Below, piece after piece: positions 25,820 through 43,576 of a stretch of DNA of 64,000 nucleotides; within the stretch, counting starts at the first letter, position 1; each line of letters opens with the position of its first letter. Under the pieces are notes generated by a model. The model did no database searches. It was not told the DNA's origin and was given only the letters and a program-made list of their open reading frames with translations. Origin of the DNA: Apricaphanius iberus (taxonomy: Eukaryota; Chordata; Actinopteri; Cyprinodontiformes; Aphaniidae); contig JAPXFQ010000804.1 in NCBI GenBank assembly GCA_028564705.1, positions 806,001 to 870,000 on the forward strand, read 5' to 3'. The position numbers were made by a program, and so were the translations under genes.

Positions 25820-26628
25820 GTGGCTCAGTAGATAAAGCCGTTGTTTTGCGAACAGAGGGTCATCAGTTAAATGCCAGCCTCCTTCTGTAAGACATTGAGC
25901 ACATAGCCCTAACTTGCCTACCAAGCAATTGGTTAATGAATGTGTGCCCACTTTTTAGTGTGAGTGGATGAATGCGGCTCCATTGTAAAGCACTTTGAAT
26001 GGTCAGTATCACTAGAAAAACTATATATAAGGCCACGTCCACACTAAGCCGGGTAATGCCTTAAACGTATAATTATTTAGTCTGCACCCCCCTATCATCC
26101 ACACTAACCCGGCGTCGTTTAAGGTCTGTGGCCGGATAACTATTAGCCGGGTAAGAGAGCCGTGTAAATCTTAATTCAACGGCTAAGCGACCTAGTGTGG
26201 ACAGCTTCCCGGATAATGAAAGGAAGTGGCGTCAATGAATGCTGCGTCAATAACAATACGACACTACAGACAAAGACAACAGCGAAGAGTAATAAATCGA
26301 TCTCGTCGTCTGTCCACACCAAAAACTCTATCTTCTTCTGAGCAGCTATTGTTCTCTTCGGTTAACGGGACAAGCAGATATGTACTGTGCTGTAGAGCTT
26401 CTTGTATACATTATGTAGGCGCTGGCGTCACGTAGATTATATGCGTCTTTTCGTGCATTCCCAGTATTTGCACAGGTCGGCATGGGATTGCGCAATCATG
26501 GGAAATTAAACGGACCCTAAACGGGGCGTAAATGCTCGTGTTGAGTGGATAACATTAGGCGTCTAACTCCCCGTATAACCTTATCGGCTTAGTGTGGACG
26601 TAGCCTAAGTCTAGTCCATTTACCATTG
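25820..26628 (+). mobile_element. tRNA-derived SINE (family B) split by a MITE
   Basis: The head TGTGGCTCAGTAGATAAAGC has a usable A-box shape. The B-box region (GGGTCATCAGTTAAATGCC) is degraded. The body ends CATTGTAAAGCACTTTGAATGG…CTATATA at 26029. The remaining tail, GTCTAGTCCATTTACCATT (about 26609-26627), continues after the inserted MITE. Removing 26031-26608 restores a continuous SINE end. Confidence 0.8.
26031..26605. mobile_element. PIF/Harbinger-type MITE, full length
   Basis: The ends GGCCACGTCCACACTAAGC (26031) and GCTTAGTGTGGACGTAGCC (ending 26605) are inverted repeats with one mismatch over 19 bases. The copy is flanked by TAA on both sides (26028-26030 and 26606-26608). Three-base TWA duplications and GG…CC ends are the PIF/Harbinger signature. 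Inside are further internal copies of the TGTGGAC and CCGGATAA motifs. There is no transposase frame. A truncated sibling lies at 49482. Confidence 0.85.
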
Positions 26629-27805
26629 ATCTTGTGGTATATTACAGTTTTCCAAAAAACAATCATAGCTGTTAGCTATAGTGATCAAAATGAAGAGAAA
26701 CTTTTGAAATATATTACTTTGCAATGAGTGTACATAGTAAGATCATTTCCTTTATTAAAAAAGATTGTCTCATTTGCGTTTTCAATTTTCAGCTTTGTCT
26801 TACTTAAATGAAGACTGTATCTCTTGAAATATGTTTAATGATATCTGCTTCTCTCAAATTGTCTGGTGCTTATATACTCTCATAGATGAGGACATATTCA
26901 GATCTGTTATGCTATGTTGCTGGTGATTCACTGCTGTTATAACACCCTCAGCATATCTTTCTGACACCCACTGAGACCTGCTGTGTATTTATTCATGTGT
27001 GTTATGCCATAGAGATAGAAGGTGTGTATTGAAACCCAGCGGTTTCTATCTAACTTTAGAAAAGAAATGGAAATTGTTATGTGGGGATGAGGATTTTGAA
27101 TTCTGCTTTTGTGATAAGCCTAATCGTCGAGTCCCTGGCAATGGTAAAATAGAAGCAAGAAGGGTATTACAGTGCAAAGCTGCCACTATGCACAGCAATA
27201 TCTCAGAAGCAGAAACAGAGCTTTTCCAATGCAAGATGAAAGAAGTTTACCTTGCTGATTTTGATGCAACAGCTGCTCAACTGTCTGATGCTTAACCACT
27301 ATAACACAGGATGATTAAAGGTCTGACTTGTCATACTGCACTACAAAAACACAGTAACTAAGCATGAAAATTTGGAAATGCTCTGTTGGTTAAAGTGCAG
27401 AAGTGTCCAGATGTATGGAAAAAAACAACTATAAGAAATTCAAAGCATTTCAAACTAGAGTTTGTTCATATTGGTTTTTGACGAGATACAGTGCTTTTAA
27501 AGAGTATTTGTTACCTTGCAGATTCAGTTTCCTTTTAACGTTCAGATGGCTGATGCACTTGAGAACTTAATAACACAGAACAAATCCTGAGTCTAATTTC
27601 TAAAACCATTATTTCAATAATGTTTCAAGCTCTTGTTTTTCCCAAGGAAAGCTTTCTGATGAAGATGCAGCAGCTACTGACAAATCATAAAATAAATTAA
27701 ATTAAAGAATCTCAAAACCAACAGAAGACACATCAATTCCATGATAGCTATCAGTCTGTAAACAGTTCCAAACCAATTTCTGAGGCTTTGGGACTTAAGG
27801 GAACC

Positions 27806-28833
27806 GTATATCTGTTTTCTACGAGAGTCGGTTCAGTCTGGAACAGGTAGGGTCTACCCCGACTTGGCGCATTTCCATTACCTTTGCCTGGGCTGAGCTG
27901 ACCCCTTTTTTTAGACTACCTCTGCCTTGGTTCGAAGCGTGCTGAAGCGACCCAACACGCCCACTTATAGACTGATTGGTCTGGTAAAGTAATGTAACTC
28001 TCTCTCCTACCTAGCAGTGGTAACCACTGATTGGCCTGGCATTGTTTATTTGAAGTGATGTCACAAAATGGCGAAGCATGGCTTCCAGCGAGTTCAAAAC
28101 ATTGCTTGGGAAACTAAAGAAATTAAAGTGCAAGTAATGGCAGTGAAGAACGCCAACGACAGGACTGGGGGAGACAGCAAGCACTGGAAGTACTTTGCAG
28201 AAATGGACGGCATGTATGGTATAAGGCCCACAAGTGATAGGAGAGCGAATGGCGCTTGATACCTAGCATCAGCATCTGATGAGTGGTGGCTGTTTTTGTC
28301 AGGTTGTCAAAAAGAATGGAGCTGCTATCAGAGCTGTGATTGGGGCTGTTACTATGTTCCACACGCAAGTTGTAGCATTCTCCGGTTGGGGAGCAATAGA
28401 GCAGACAAAGTCGGCATGTGACAGGGTAAAGAAGCCACAGTAAGCCTACGGTGTTGGCTAGTAGGCTGGTAGCCGTTAGCAGCAAAGAACCAGGAGGTCT
28501 CCACGATGATCAGAGAACTAGAGCGTCAACTGGATCTGGCTGGAAGGCTGCATCTGGCGCCTTGACAGACTGGATGATCGCTGATTAGATCAGTACCAGC
28601 GTGAAGAACACAGATCAAGAGCTCAAGGCATAAATAGATCAATGACTAAACGATGTGAGGTGGGTGAATAAATATTTTAACTTGTGAATGGATCAGTGTT
28701 GGGAATGATGACTTTCTGACATATTTTTGCTGACATTTTTGCTAAACTAAGTCAGCCCATGTCTGCCTACACCATAATCCTGAGATAGCAATGAAATACA
28801 ATCCGACCAAACCCAGCCTAGTGGAAAAGGGAC
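27806..28833 (+). mobile_element. DNA transposon derivative with decayed Myb/SANT ORF
   Basis: Left (TGTTTTCTACGAGAGTCGG) and right ends (reverse complement CCCTTTTCCACTAGGCTGG) are loosely inverted, and the copy encloses a decayed reading frame for a Myb/SANT-like protein. PIF/Harbinger and related elements carry such a DNA-binding partner beside the nuclease, so this is probably a deletion derivative of that type. No nuclease frame is present. I found no certain target duplication and the ends are approximate. Confidence 0.5.
28068..28259 (+). pseudogene. Myb/SANT-like transposon protein, fragment
   Basis: The frame reads through VQVMAVKNANDRTGGDSKHW and then KYFAEMDGMYGIRPTSDRR. The pattern basic helix, KDxNxRSG, aromatic pair, (E/D)xMDxxLGxRPT matches the C-terminal end of the Myb/SANT-like domain in Harbinger-associated and MSANTD-type proteins. 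The N-terminal helices with their tryptophans are degraded. After the stop at 28260, a further stretch (about 28490-28545, IRELERQLDL) looks like the coiled-coil tail of the same protein in another frame. It is non-functional as it stands. The source is the enclosing element, not a host gene. Confidence 0.55.
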
Positions 28834-28932
28834 AAGAGTGAGAACCATTATTAGCAAATGGAGAAAACACAGAAAAGTAATAATTATCCCCTGGAACGGC
28901 TATCAATCGAAATGACTTCAAGAGCATATAAA

Positions 28933-29297
28933 CATCCATCCATTTTCTTAACTGCTTAATCCTTAATGGGTTGTGGGGGTGCTGGTGCCTATCTCCAGCT
29001 GTCAATGGGTGAGAGGTGGGGTATATCCTGGACAGGTTGCCAGTCCATCACAGGGCAGGACAAACAGGACAAACAACCATACACACACCTAAGGATTTAC
29101 AATTTACAGTGATCAATTAATCTGACAGTCATGTTTTTTTTTTTTGGAATGTGGGAGGAAGTTGGAGTACCCAGAGGGTACGCATGCATGGAGAGAACAT
29201 GCAAACTCCATGCAGAATGACCCTGGGCCGGGATATGAACCCTCAACCTTCTTGCTGCAAGGCCACAGTGCTAACCACTGCGCCACCGTGCAGCCCC
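28933..29297 (-). mobile_element. tRNA-derived SINE (family A), near complete
   Basis: In reverse orientation the copy runs from the tail (CATCCATCCATTTTCTTAAC) through the body (GGACAGGTTGCCAGTCCATC) to the tRNA-like head (B box as CCGGGATATGAACC, A box as TAACCACTGCGCCACCGTGC, ending at about 29297). The length of ~365 bp includes a T-run expansion at 29132-29143. This is the best-preserved member of the family in the window. Confidence 0.8.
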
Positions 29298-29504
29298 GCA
29301 TATAAACATTATCAAATAAATCTCCAAATAATCATGACAGGTCACTTTATTCTGTTACGTTGTTTATAATTCAACAATAAGAAAGATAAAAGGGCAAAAA
29401 TAGAATTCATGTGAGAGTTCTGAAGTCATAGAGAAGGACAATAAAAAACTGGTTGCTTAATAACTTCAGAAAAAAAAGATAATAATTTTGATTATCTCAA
29501 AAAC

Positions 29505-29870
29505 TTATGGGGATATATATGCTGTTGATTGATGAGACAAAAGGTTAGCTGTTTGGAATATGCATGTCCCATTATATCCATAAAACAGAACTTCAGAAAA
29601 AAGATCATCATACCATCTGTTAATTATGGTGATGGTATTTAATGGTGTGGGCCTGCTTAGCTGCCTCAGGATCTGGACAATTTTCAGTAACTAATAGAAC
29701 CATGAATTTGGCCCCCTACCAAAAAAACATCCTGAACGTGAATGTCTGGCCAGATGCGATGGTCTAACCTTTCATAGTTTTAATGCTCAAAAAGTCTCCT
29801 TTGTGGGTGTATTAAAAGAGTTCTACAAAGAAAAGTGGGGGAAAATTCCCCCATTGTGGTGAGTTTTTTT
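29505..29870 (+). mobile_element. Tc1-like remnant with internal deletion
   Basis: The copy begins at the second catalytic region (TTGATTGATGAGACAAAAGG near 29526) and continues through TTAATGGTGTGGGCCTGC near 29638. It breaks after GAATGTCTGGCCAG near 29740 and resumes with the C-terminal block (AGAGTTCTACAAAGAAAAGTG near 29818). The segment between these, which would carry the third catalytic acidic residue, is deleted. The subfamily differs from the copies at 3.1 and 33.1 kb. Confidence 0.75.
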
Positions 29871-30730
29871 TTTTTTTTACCATTTTTTTAAGTAGTAAAA
29901 GCAGTCATGTTTAGTCTGGTATTTTTTGGTTTAATATTGACATTGATTTGATGATGTGAAGCTAAGAATCAAAATAAGTGAAATCTGTATTTGTTTCTTG
30001 ACAGTGGATGCGCTCAGAACCTGGTAACCGTTTTTTTTTTTTAAACCACAACGGAAAAATCTGAAGACAATTGGTCATTTTGACAGATTATAGGATTCCC
30101 ACCCCTGACCATTTGGTGCAGATGTGCAAGTATTTTCAACTTTACATAAGGGGTTTATGTAACTAATCATCTAAAAAAGATTCCCCTGAGAGCATAATAC
30201 ACATTTTATTTATCTGTTTGATGTGTGATGGCATGGTGTGGGATCTCTGTTCAGTTAGTTCGGTTTTAAACACTATTAAATATCTAATTTTTTAAAATTT
30301 TAAAGATTGATGGGTAAACATAGCTTATGACTGGATTTTTTGGGCTAGGTTTTACTTGATATGAAGTGATTGTTAAATTTTTAATAATCTGACCATTCTA
30401 ATTGTTTATTTTAATAGCTTGAAACCAAATATGTCTTTTGTTTGGTTTGATTCGATATAATTATATAAATTTTGCACATTTTTGTTGTTTTACCCTAAGG
30501 TATTTGTGCAATCAACAGCAGAAGACATAATCTTGTCTCTTTCTGCACCTGAAATATGCAGTAGGGCAGGCACTGACAGATACTCTCTTTATACTTTCTC
30601 ACAAAAATGTAAAAGCTAATTAAGATATCGTTTTTTTCAATTTTGCATATACACCTAAACATTTCTGTGTTGTGTGTTTCTGTTTTCCTTTATTAGCTTC
30701 ATCTTAAATAACAATCTCTTTCATCATCAG

Positions 30731-30870
30731 CTGTCAGTGACCTTCCTCTTTAGGGTCTTCTGGTTCTCTGAGGTTGCACCCTACTTCCTCCACCTCTACA
30801 GCTCCTCCATCTCCCCAAGTGCTCTGGCCAAAGGCCTGCGGCGATGGTCAAGGGCCATTGATGTGTGGGG
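30731..30870 (+). CDS. Candidate internal exon, unrecognised
   Basis: A 140-base segment lies between an AG acceptor (…CTCTTTCATCATCAG) and a possible donor (GGGG|GTGATAG). One frame is open across it, with about three quarters of third positions G or C although the surroundings are AT-rich. It reads through FRVFWFSEVAPYFLHLY and SSISPSALAKGLRRWSRA. I do not recognise the sequence. The donor is weak and the frame meets a stop just after it. An overlapping second interpretation is given in the next entry; at most one is likely to be right, and a conserved non-coding element is a third option. Confidence 0.22.
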
Positions 30871-31016
30871 GTGATAGTTCACGTGGGGGCAGCATTTCTA
30901 AGGTCCCCAGGTCACAGCTGAGCAGGTCAAGTGAGATTGAACATGCCCGCCTTGTTGCCAGGAGCCATGGAGATCAGATGAGCCCAGTTCATTCCTCGAC
31001 CCAGGCTGGTCAATAA
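30754..31016 (+). CDS. Candidate terminal exon, alternative reading
   Basis: A strong acceptor (CCTTCCTCTTTAG, AG at 30752-30753) precedes an open frame that runs to TAA at 31014-31016. The product is Ser/Pro-rich, with SSRGGSISKVPRSQLSRSSE and IEHARLVARSHGDQMSPVH near its end. An ATTAAA hexamer follows at 31051-31056, 35 bases after the stop, which would suit a short 3' UTR. Third-position bias is weaker than in the overlapping frame. No upstream exon or family was recognised. Confidence 0.22.
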
Positions 31017-31073
31017 TGCCTCTCATTGATCAATTGAACTCTGAATCGTCATTAAAGTTTTTTTAATTCACAG

Positions 31074-31136
31074 CCGGTTCATGTTATTCCCTTGAAGACA
31101 GAAAATGGCGATCCAGACGCTCAAAGCACTCCCTAG
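31074..31136 (+). CDS. Candidate short terminal exon
   Basis: After a polypyrimidine acceptor (GTTTTTTTAATTCACAG, AG at 31072-31073) there are 20 codons in phase 0 reading PVHVIPLKTENGDPDAQSTP and then a TAG stop. The segment is short and unrecognised. The phase does not join cleanly to the strongest donor of the 30.73-kb candidate, so the cluster is not resolved. Confidence 0.15.
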   Translation, partial: PVHVIPLKTENGDPDAQSTP

Positions 31137-31984
31137 AATTGATTTTGGAAGGAAATAATCTCGATCTGCAGACAGGAGGCTCACAAGGGATTGGTTCTTA
31201 TCAATGAAAAACAATGGCTGCTGATTGGATGTTGTTTAAGAGTGCACTCTGTTCGGCTAAACTACATCGCTCATCAGCTGGGTCAGGAGGCCAATTGCAG
31301 ATTTGCATGGAGAGACAGTTTCCATCAAATCCTTTGGCTTTTGAGCGCATCCAAGAGCTGAGAGCAAGAACGCTTTCATAAGCAGTTTTTTTTTTTTACA
31401 GCTGTAGATATTAAAAAAGAAATTGTAAAAAAAATGCTTTCATTTAAAAATAAATTTAGGATTTATTCTGGGGAATACCACGTGCAGTTTTGGTCGTGCT
31501 CGGTTCACTTTGGTATGGATCAGAAAAAGGAAGACAGACTACAAGCATGTGTTATGAATGTGGGAGGAATATTCGTGAAGGACAAGATTAAATATATATT
31601 CAGAAAAAGAAAAGACTTCAGAATTATTTATGCACCAGAAATTAGAAATACTTCAAGATTATAAATTACTTCTCTAATAGCAACTGCATGGTTGTAATTA
31701 AGCAAGTTTTAAAAAGGCAACAGTGAACATTGCAGTTTAGTTTAGTTATTTTGTCACATCTCTTTTTCTGTGGACATTTTGTCTTCTTTCATCTAGCAAC
31801 ATTTCTTCTTTTCAGATCTTTGTTCATTTCTACTTGTGGCCCCCGTCTTTCCTCTTTCTCCTGCTCTGCCTGTCACTGCGAGGTGTGTGTAGGCAGCATT
31901 GTGATAGGAATAGATGTTCCCCCTTAGCGAGACCTGCAAGAGCCATTTGAAAAAATCTGCTTAATGGAGAACAGTCAGTAAGGT

Positions 31985-32390
31985 GTGGGCAGTTTGTACC
32001 TTTTTTTCCTTTTCTCAGCCTCTTTCTTCTATTCTTTCTCTGCTGCTCCCACTGTCTGTCATTTGCTGAAGATCTCTGTCTTTTTGTGTTTTCCCCTCCC
32101 TTCGCCTCCGTTTTGTTTCTCTCTCCCGTGCCCTCATTTTAACCCCCATCTTCGATGTAAGCCTGCCTTCCTCCGCTCCAAAATGTTTCTCTCTCGGGTG
32201 GCTTGTTTCCTCACTCGTCCCTGTGCACCTTATCCTCACCTGCTACATTCCCAGCGTGGCCTCTCTCTGTCTATATCTATGTCTATCTCTCATGCTCTCC
32301 TCCCCCTCTCTTTGCTCTGTTTTTCTTTCACTTTTCTTTTATCTGGGCGCACATTCCTCTCCTCCCACACTCGAAATTCTCACTAAATGA
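31985..32390. repeat. Pyrimidine-rich tract on + strand
   Basis: About 400 bases are strongly C/T-biased on the plus strand (runs such as CTCTTTCTTCTATTCTTTCTC). This produces long low-complexity open frames on both strands. It is best read as compositional bias, possibly old (CT)n, and not as coding sequence. Confidence 0.6.
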
Positions 32391-33145
32391 TTCCAAGTGT
32401 CTGGGCCCCGTGCCTCCCCTCGCTGGCAACACAGCCGCCACATACACATGTACGGTTACACCCACAAAAAAGATGTACGTAAGCATGTACTAGCCTCATT
32501 CTCAGCGTCACAGGATAGGGCTAACAAAGTAAACAAAAGACAGAGAAATGGGATGGTAGATTAAGTCATCTTTTTTAATAATTTATTTATTTATTAAAGA
32601 AGCACTTTTATTTTTAGTGATAAAACACGTCCTCCAAACAGCTTCTGAGTCTGCCGTTAATTTGTAGTGTAAATTCAGACAAATAGTACATGAATGCTGT
32701 AGCAAAGCACATTGTGAGTTCTCTGATGATGCACACTTCTGAGTCACACTGCACTTCTCAAACGTAGGACCCTAAAAATAACACGCAACCTTGAAACGGT
32801 GGTTATGAATCTGCTTGCTTTCTCACCTTGGCTCAGTTGGTTAATGAAGCAGTAAAATGGGTGTGAAAGTCCAATAGCTGGTTTCAGAGGTTTACAGAAA
32901 GTGATGACTCCTAAAGTCACAAAACAGTGAGGTGAGGTGGTTTCTGAGACAGCACAACCGTTTTGATGAGTAGTAATGTAAGAGTAAGCCCATTGCTGCA
33001 TTTCTAGATAAAAGATAGTAACAATTATGGGGGTAGGGGGTGGAAGAATGGAAGACTGACCCACTTTTTTGCTGAAGGTAGTTATACTTCCTCGTAGCCT
33101 ACTGTTCTTGTAGAAGATCAAACTTGAAGGACAAACTTGTAAGGA

Positions 33146-34385
33146 GGTGCCGTACAAAAGTATTCTTAGCCCTTAAACCTTTTTCACGTTTTCTCACATT
33201 CTAACCACAAACAGAACATATTTGGAATGTTATGTGATGTACCAACACAAAATAGCAAATACATGTGAAACGGAGGAAAAACAATATATCGTTTGGATTT
33301 TTTGCAAAAGATACTTACCTGAAAACTGTGGCATGCATTTGTATTCAGCCACTGAGAGGCTCATACTAACTCTGGAGGGTCTACAGAGATCCCACTGCTC
33401 TGTCAAAAGAATCTGATGAAATTACAACTTTGGTTCGTACTCTCCACTTTTATGAAAATGGGGAAAAACCAGTCGTATTAAAATGTTATAACAAACAAGG
33501 GAATAAAAGGGTATATACATTGAGTCCACTTTATTCTGATACCCCTAAATAAAATCCAGTGCTACATGGTACATTCAGAAGTATCCTGATTATTTGAATC
33601 AACCTGAGGTTAAATACAATTTTAGTATAAATTAAACTATTCTGTGAAAGCCTCAGAGGTTTGCTAGAGAACATCAGTGAACACACATCCTGGAGACCAA
33701 GGAACACAGCAGACAGATCAGGGATAACGTTGTGCAGGGTTTTAAACCTGTATTTGGTTATAAAGTACAACCCCTATGTTATAACAGCTCACGGATCCTA
33801 GTTTAACCTGTCATCTGAAAGTGGTAAGAACTGCAACTATCTACCAAGGCATGGTCAGTCCTAAAACTGACTGTACATGTATATATAGCATTATTATTAG
33901 AAGCAACCAAAAGACGCGTGGAAAGTTTATAGGAGCTGCATAGGTCCAATTTGTCAGGTGTGATAATTTGTTAAGATGACAACTGTTGTTTCTATAGAAA
34001 TGTAATATTTAAACCACCATCATCAATGCGCCTCTTAAGATCATGACGGTATACTGAGAAGGATATGCAAAAATTTGAATCAGGTGTGCTGGAGTATGGA
34101 AAGATCTAACACGCTGCTGAATATGTGCTCTAATGATCAGGATTGGAGAGCAGCAATTTAGGGAACAACAGCAAAACACTAAAAAAAGGTACAGCGAAAA
34201 GATGTGAGCTAAATTGTACAGTTTGATCTACATTCAAAATATGATAGAAAACTAGCACTGCACATCATCCTGGTACAACATGGTGTGGACAGAATCTTGC
34301 TTTAGGAAGACTTTTCTTCAGCAGGGACAAAGAAGCTGGTAAGACCCAATTGGAAGACTCGGGAAACTAAATGTATAGTCATATT
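33146..34385 (+). mobile_element. Rearranged Tc1-like element, 3'-truncated
   Basis: The left terminal region starts near 33146 (GTACAAAAGTATTCTTAGCCC) and contains TATGTGATGTACCAACACAAA. At 33358-33475 it jumps into the middle of the transposase gene (CTCTGGAGGGTCTACAGAGATCC). It then returns at about 33520 to the 5' leader (CTTTATTCTGATACCCCTAAA) and the transposase start region (CCTCAGAGGTTTGCTAGAGAAC; ACCAAGGCATGGTCAGTCC). The same middle block recurs at its expected place (AGGAGCTGCATAGGTCC near 33931). The copy ends with TTTTCTTCAGCAGGGACAAAG near 34310, just before a microsatellite. It is heavily mutated and cannot be active. Confidence 0.75.
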
Positions 34386-34406
34386 TTTATGAATCTCCCA
34401 GTGATA

Positions 34407-41840
<7,434 letters not shown>

Positions 41841-42022
41841 TACGTGTCTTGCTATACTTGTGTGGACAAACCTTTGAGAGTTCATCAGCATTGTGTGGAC
41901 ATTTGTAGTTGTTAAGACTATTTCCCCGGTCCACACAACGTTTAACAAGCGATTGCACTTTAATAGTTAGGTTTAGAGGTATGGTGTGAATGACGTTTTA
42001 GTTAAGGTTAGGCATGTGGCAA

Positions 42023-43288
42023 TAGGGATGGGTACCGATATCCACTGCCATTATGTCACCAGTTCTGATATAAACGGTAGTAACCAGATCGAAAAACAGT
42101 ACACATTGCGTTTCTTTTTTTTCCCCAGAGATGTCAAGCACTGTGGATTCTGGGTATGCCATCAGCCAAGAGTGATGCCCTATATCACCAAAAAAAGTAA
42201 ACATGGCTATCTTTTTGCAAATAAACTGCTAAAAGTTAGGTCTGTCAAAATTAATGAACCAACGCTGGTCAATTAATTCCTAGAATTAACTCTTTTTTTT
42301 TTTTTACACAATTAATGCATACACAATTCAGCCCGCAACACATCTGCTCTCCTTCCTAACCAGCCAAACTGCATATTTCTATGCAGCAGCATGTGTTTGG
42401 GATCCTAATGTACATGTGAGTATATTATTATTGGCATATTGGCTTTGTGTTGATATGATAATAAGTTCATAAGTTGTCTGTGGGAATTTTCCGCTCGCTT
42501 TGGATGTCAGCTCAATGTGTGCGGTGCAGAGTCTAAATGCTCTGTATTTCTGTTAATTTATGCATGTTGGCTTAATGTATAGCTTCAGTACATTTCATAG
42601 TGAGATACCGCTGGGCTAAAAATATGAAATTGTTTGGTTAAAGTTATGTTTTCAGTTCTAACTCATTAAGCGGAAGTAGCTGTGTACAGCTTCGCAAAAA
42701 GAGCATTGATTTCCTGTTGTGATTAACCAGGGTTTTTTCTTTTGATTGTTTACTTATGGGAATATGGTCAATCTTGACATTTGATTACTAAGTTAATATT
42801 ACATTTTATTTGTGTGATATTTAACACAGACTGCTGCTATCACAATTTTAAGTTTATTCATATGAGATGTCTCATATGAAGGGTTAGTGAACGTATGTGT
42901 TACCACACATACATTGTGAATGTAATTGTGGAGTTCAAAACAAAAATTCGATTGATTTAACCTGTATTTAATTTTTAAAAAGAGCAACTGCATCCAGATT
43001 TCTCTTTTATTTACACTGGAAATTGTAGTTTTAGGAATGGTGATTAATTCAGGGCTGTAATTAATTAGATCAAACTTTTTAATTGTTTGAGAACCCTACT
43101 AAAAATAAAAATATGAGAGTTTTTGGACAAATTTTGTATGTTTTACATTCATTAAGCACTGTTTCGGACACCGTTTAAGCACCAGCACCGTTTAAAAAAA
43201 TACCAGTTTGGCACCATTATCGGATAAAACCTGTAACAATACCAAACAATACCCATCAATACATAATACCAAACAATACCCATCCCTA
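42023..43288. mobile_element. hAT-type element (outer)
   Basis: The ends TAGGGATGGGTA (42023) and TACCCATCCCTA (ending 43288) are perfect 12-bp inverted repeats of the kind seen in hAT MITEs. The flanking 8-mers TGTGGCAA and TGTCCCAC match at only 5 of 8, so the target duplication is uncertain. Without the inner insertion the copy is about 396 bp. The right arm carries a near-duplicate of its own end (ATACCAAACAATACCCATC twice between 43238 and 43286). Confidence 0.65.
42237..43098. mobile_element. hAT-type element (inner, nested)
   Basis: The copy begins TAGGTCTGTCAAA and ends with the reverse complement of TAGGGTTCTCAAA. It is flanked by CTAAAAGT (42229-42236) and CTAAAAAT (43099-43106), an 8-bp target duplication matching at 7 of 8. 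There is no transposase frame in its 862 bp. Near the centre are two small hairpins, at 42857-42880 (TTCATATGAGA/TCTCATATGAA) and at about 42893-42913. Confidence 0.75.
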
Positions 43289-43559
43289 TGTCCCACTAAT
43301 GTATAGGGTTAGGGAAACTGTCTGGGTTAGCAGTGTCCCTGAAAACATTTGAATTTTTTTTTTTATGTGACACTAGCCCAACTAGTCAAGACAGACCGTG
43401 ACTGCTATTTTAATAGGAAACACATTCAGTCATACTTGAATGTTGAGCCACATAAACAAAGTACTCGTTGTGCGAAAAAGGCTTTGAGGAAAGAGGGAGG
43501 ATTGTTCCTTTTTTTCAGATGACGTAACTGCTCTTATCATGTTGTTAAATCAGCCCCAG

Positions 43560-43576
43560 ACACACACACACACACA
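43560..43576. repeat. (CA)n microsatellite
   Basis: A short perfect CA run. Confidence 0.85.

Larger units (their letters stand above)
41841..43345. repeat. Dispersed GGTTAGG-type repeat hosting nested hATs
   Basis: The outer DNA (TCTTGCTATACTTGTGTGGAC near 41848, TTAGGTTTAGAGGTATGG near 41968, and AGGGTTAGGGAAACTGTCTG after 43300) resembles a repeat that is common in fish non-coding DNA. It is interrupted by the two hAT elements at 42023-43288. Confidence 0.4.

Noticed and set aside
26999..27295. 98-codon plus-strand open frame with Cys and Trp
   Set aside because: No family recognised and no acceptor or donor of quality at its edges; kept out of the gene list.
32015..32493. Long overlapping frames in the pyrimidine-rich tract
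   Set aside because: Products are low-complexity Ser/Leu/Phe or Arg/Glu strings caused by C/T bias on one strand.
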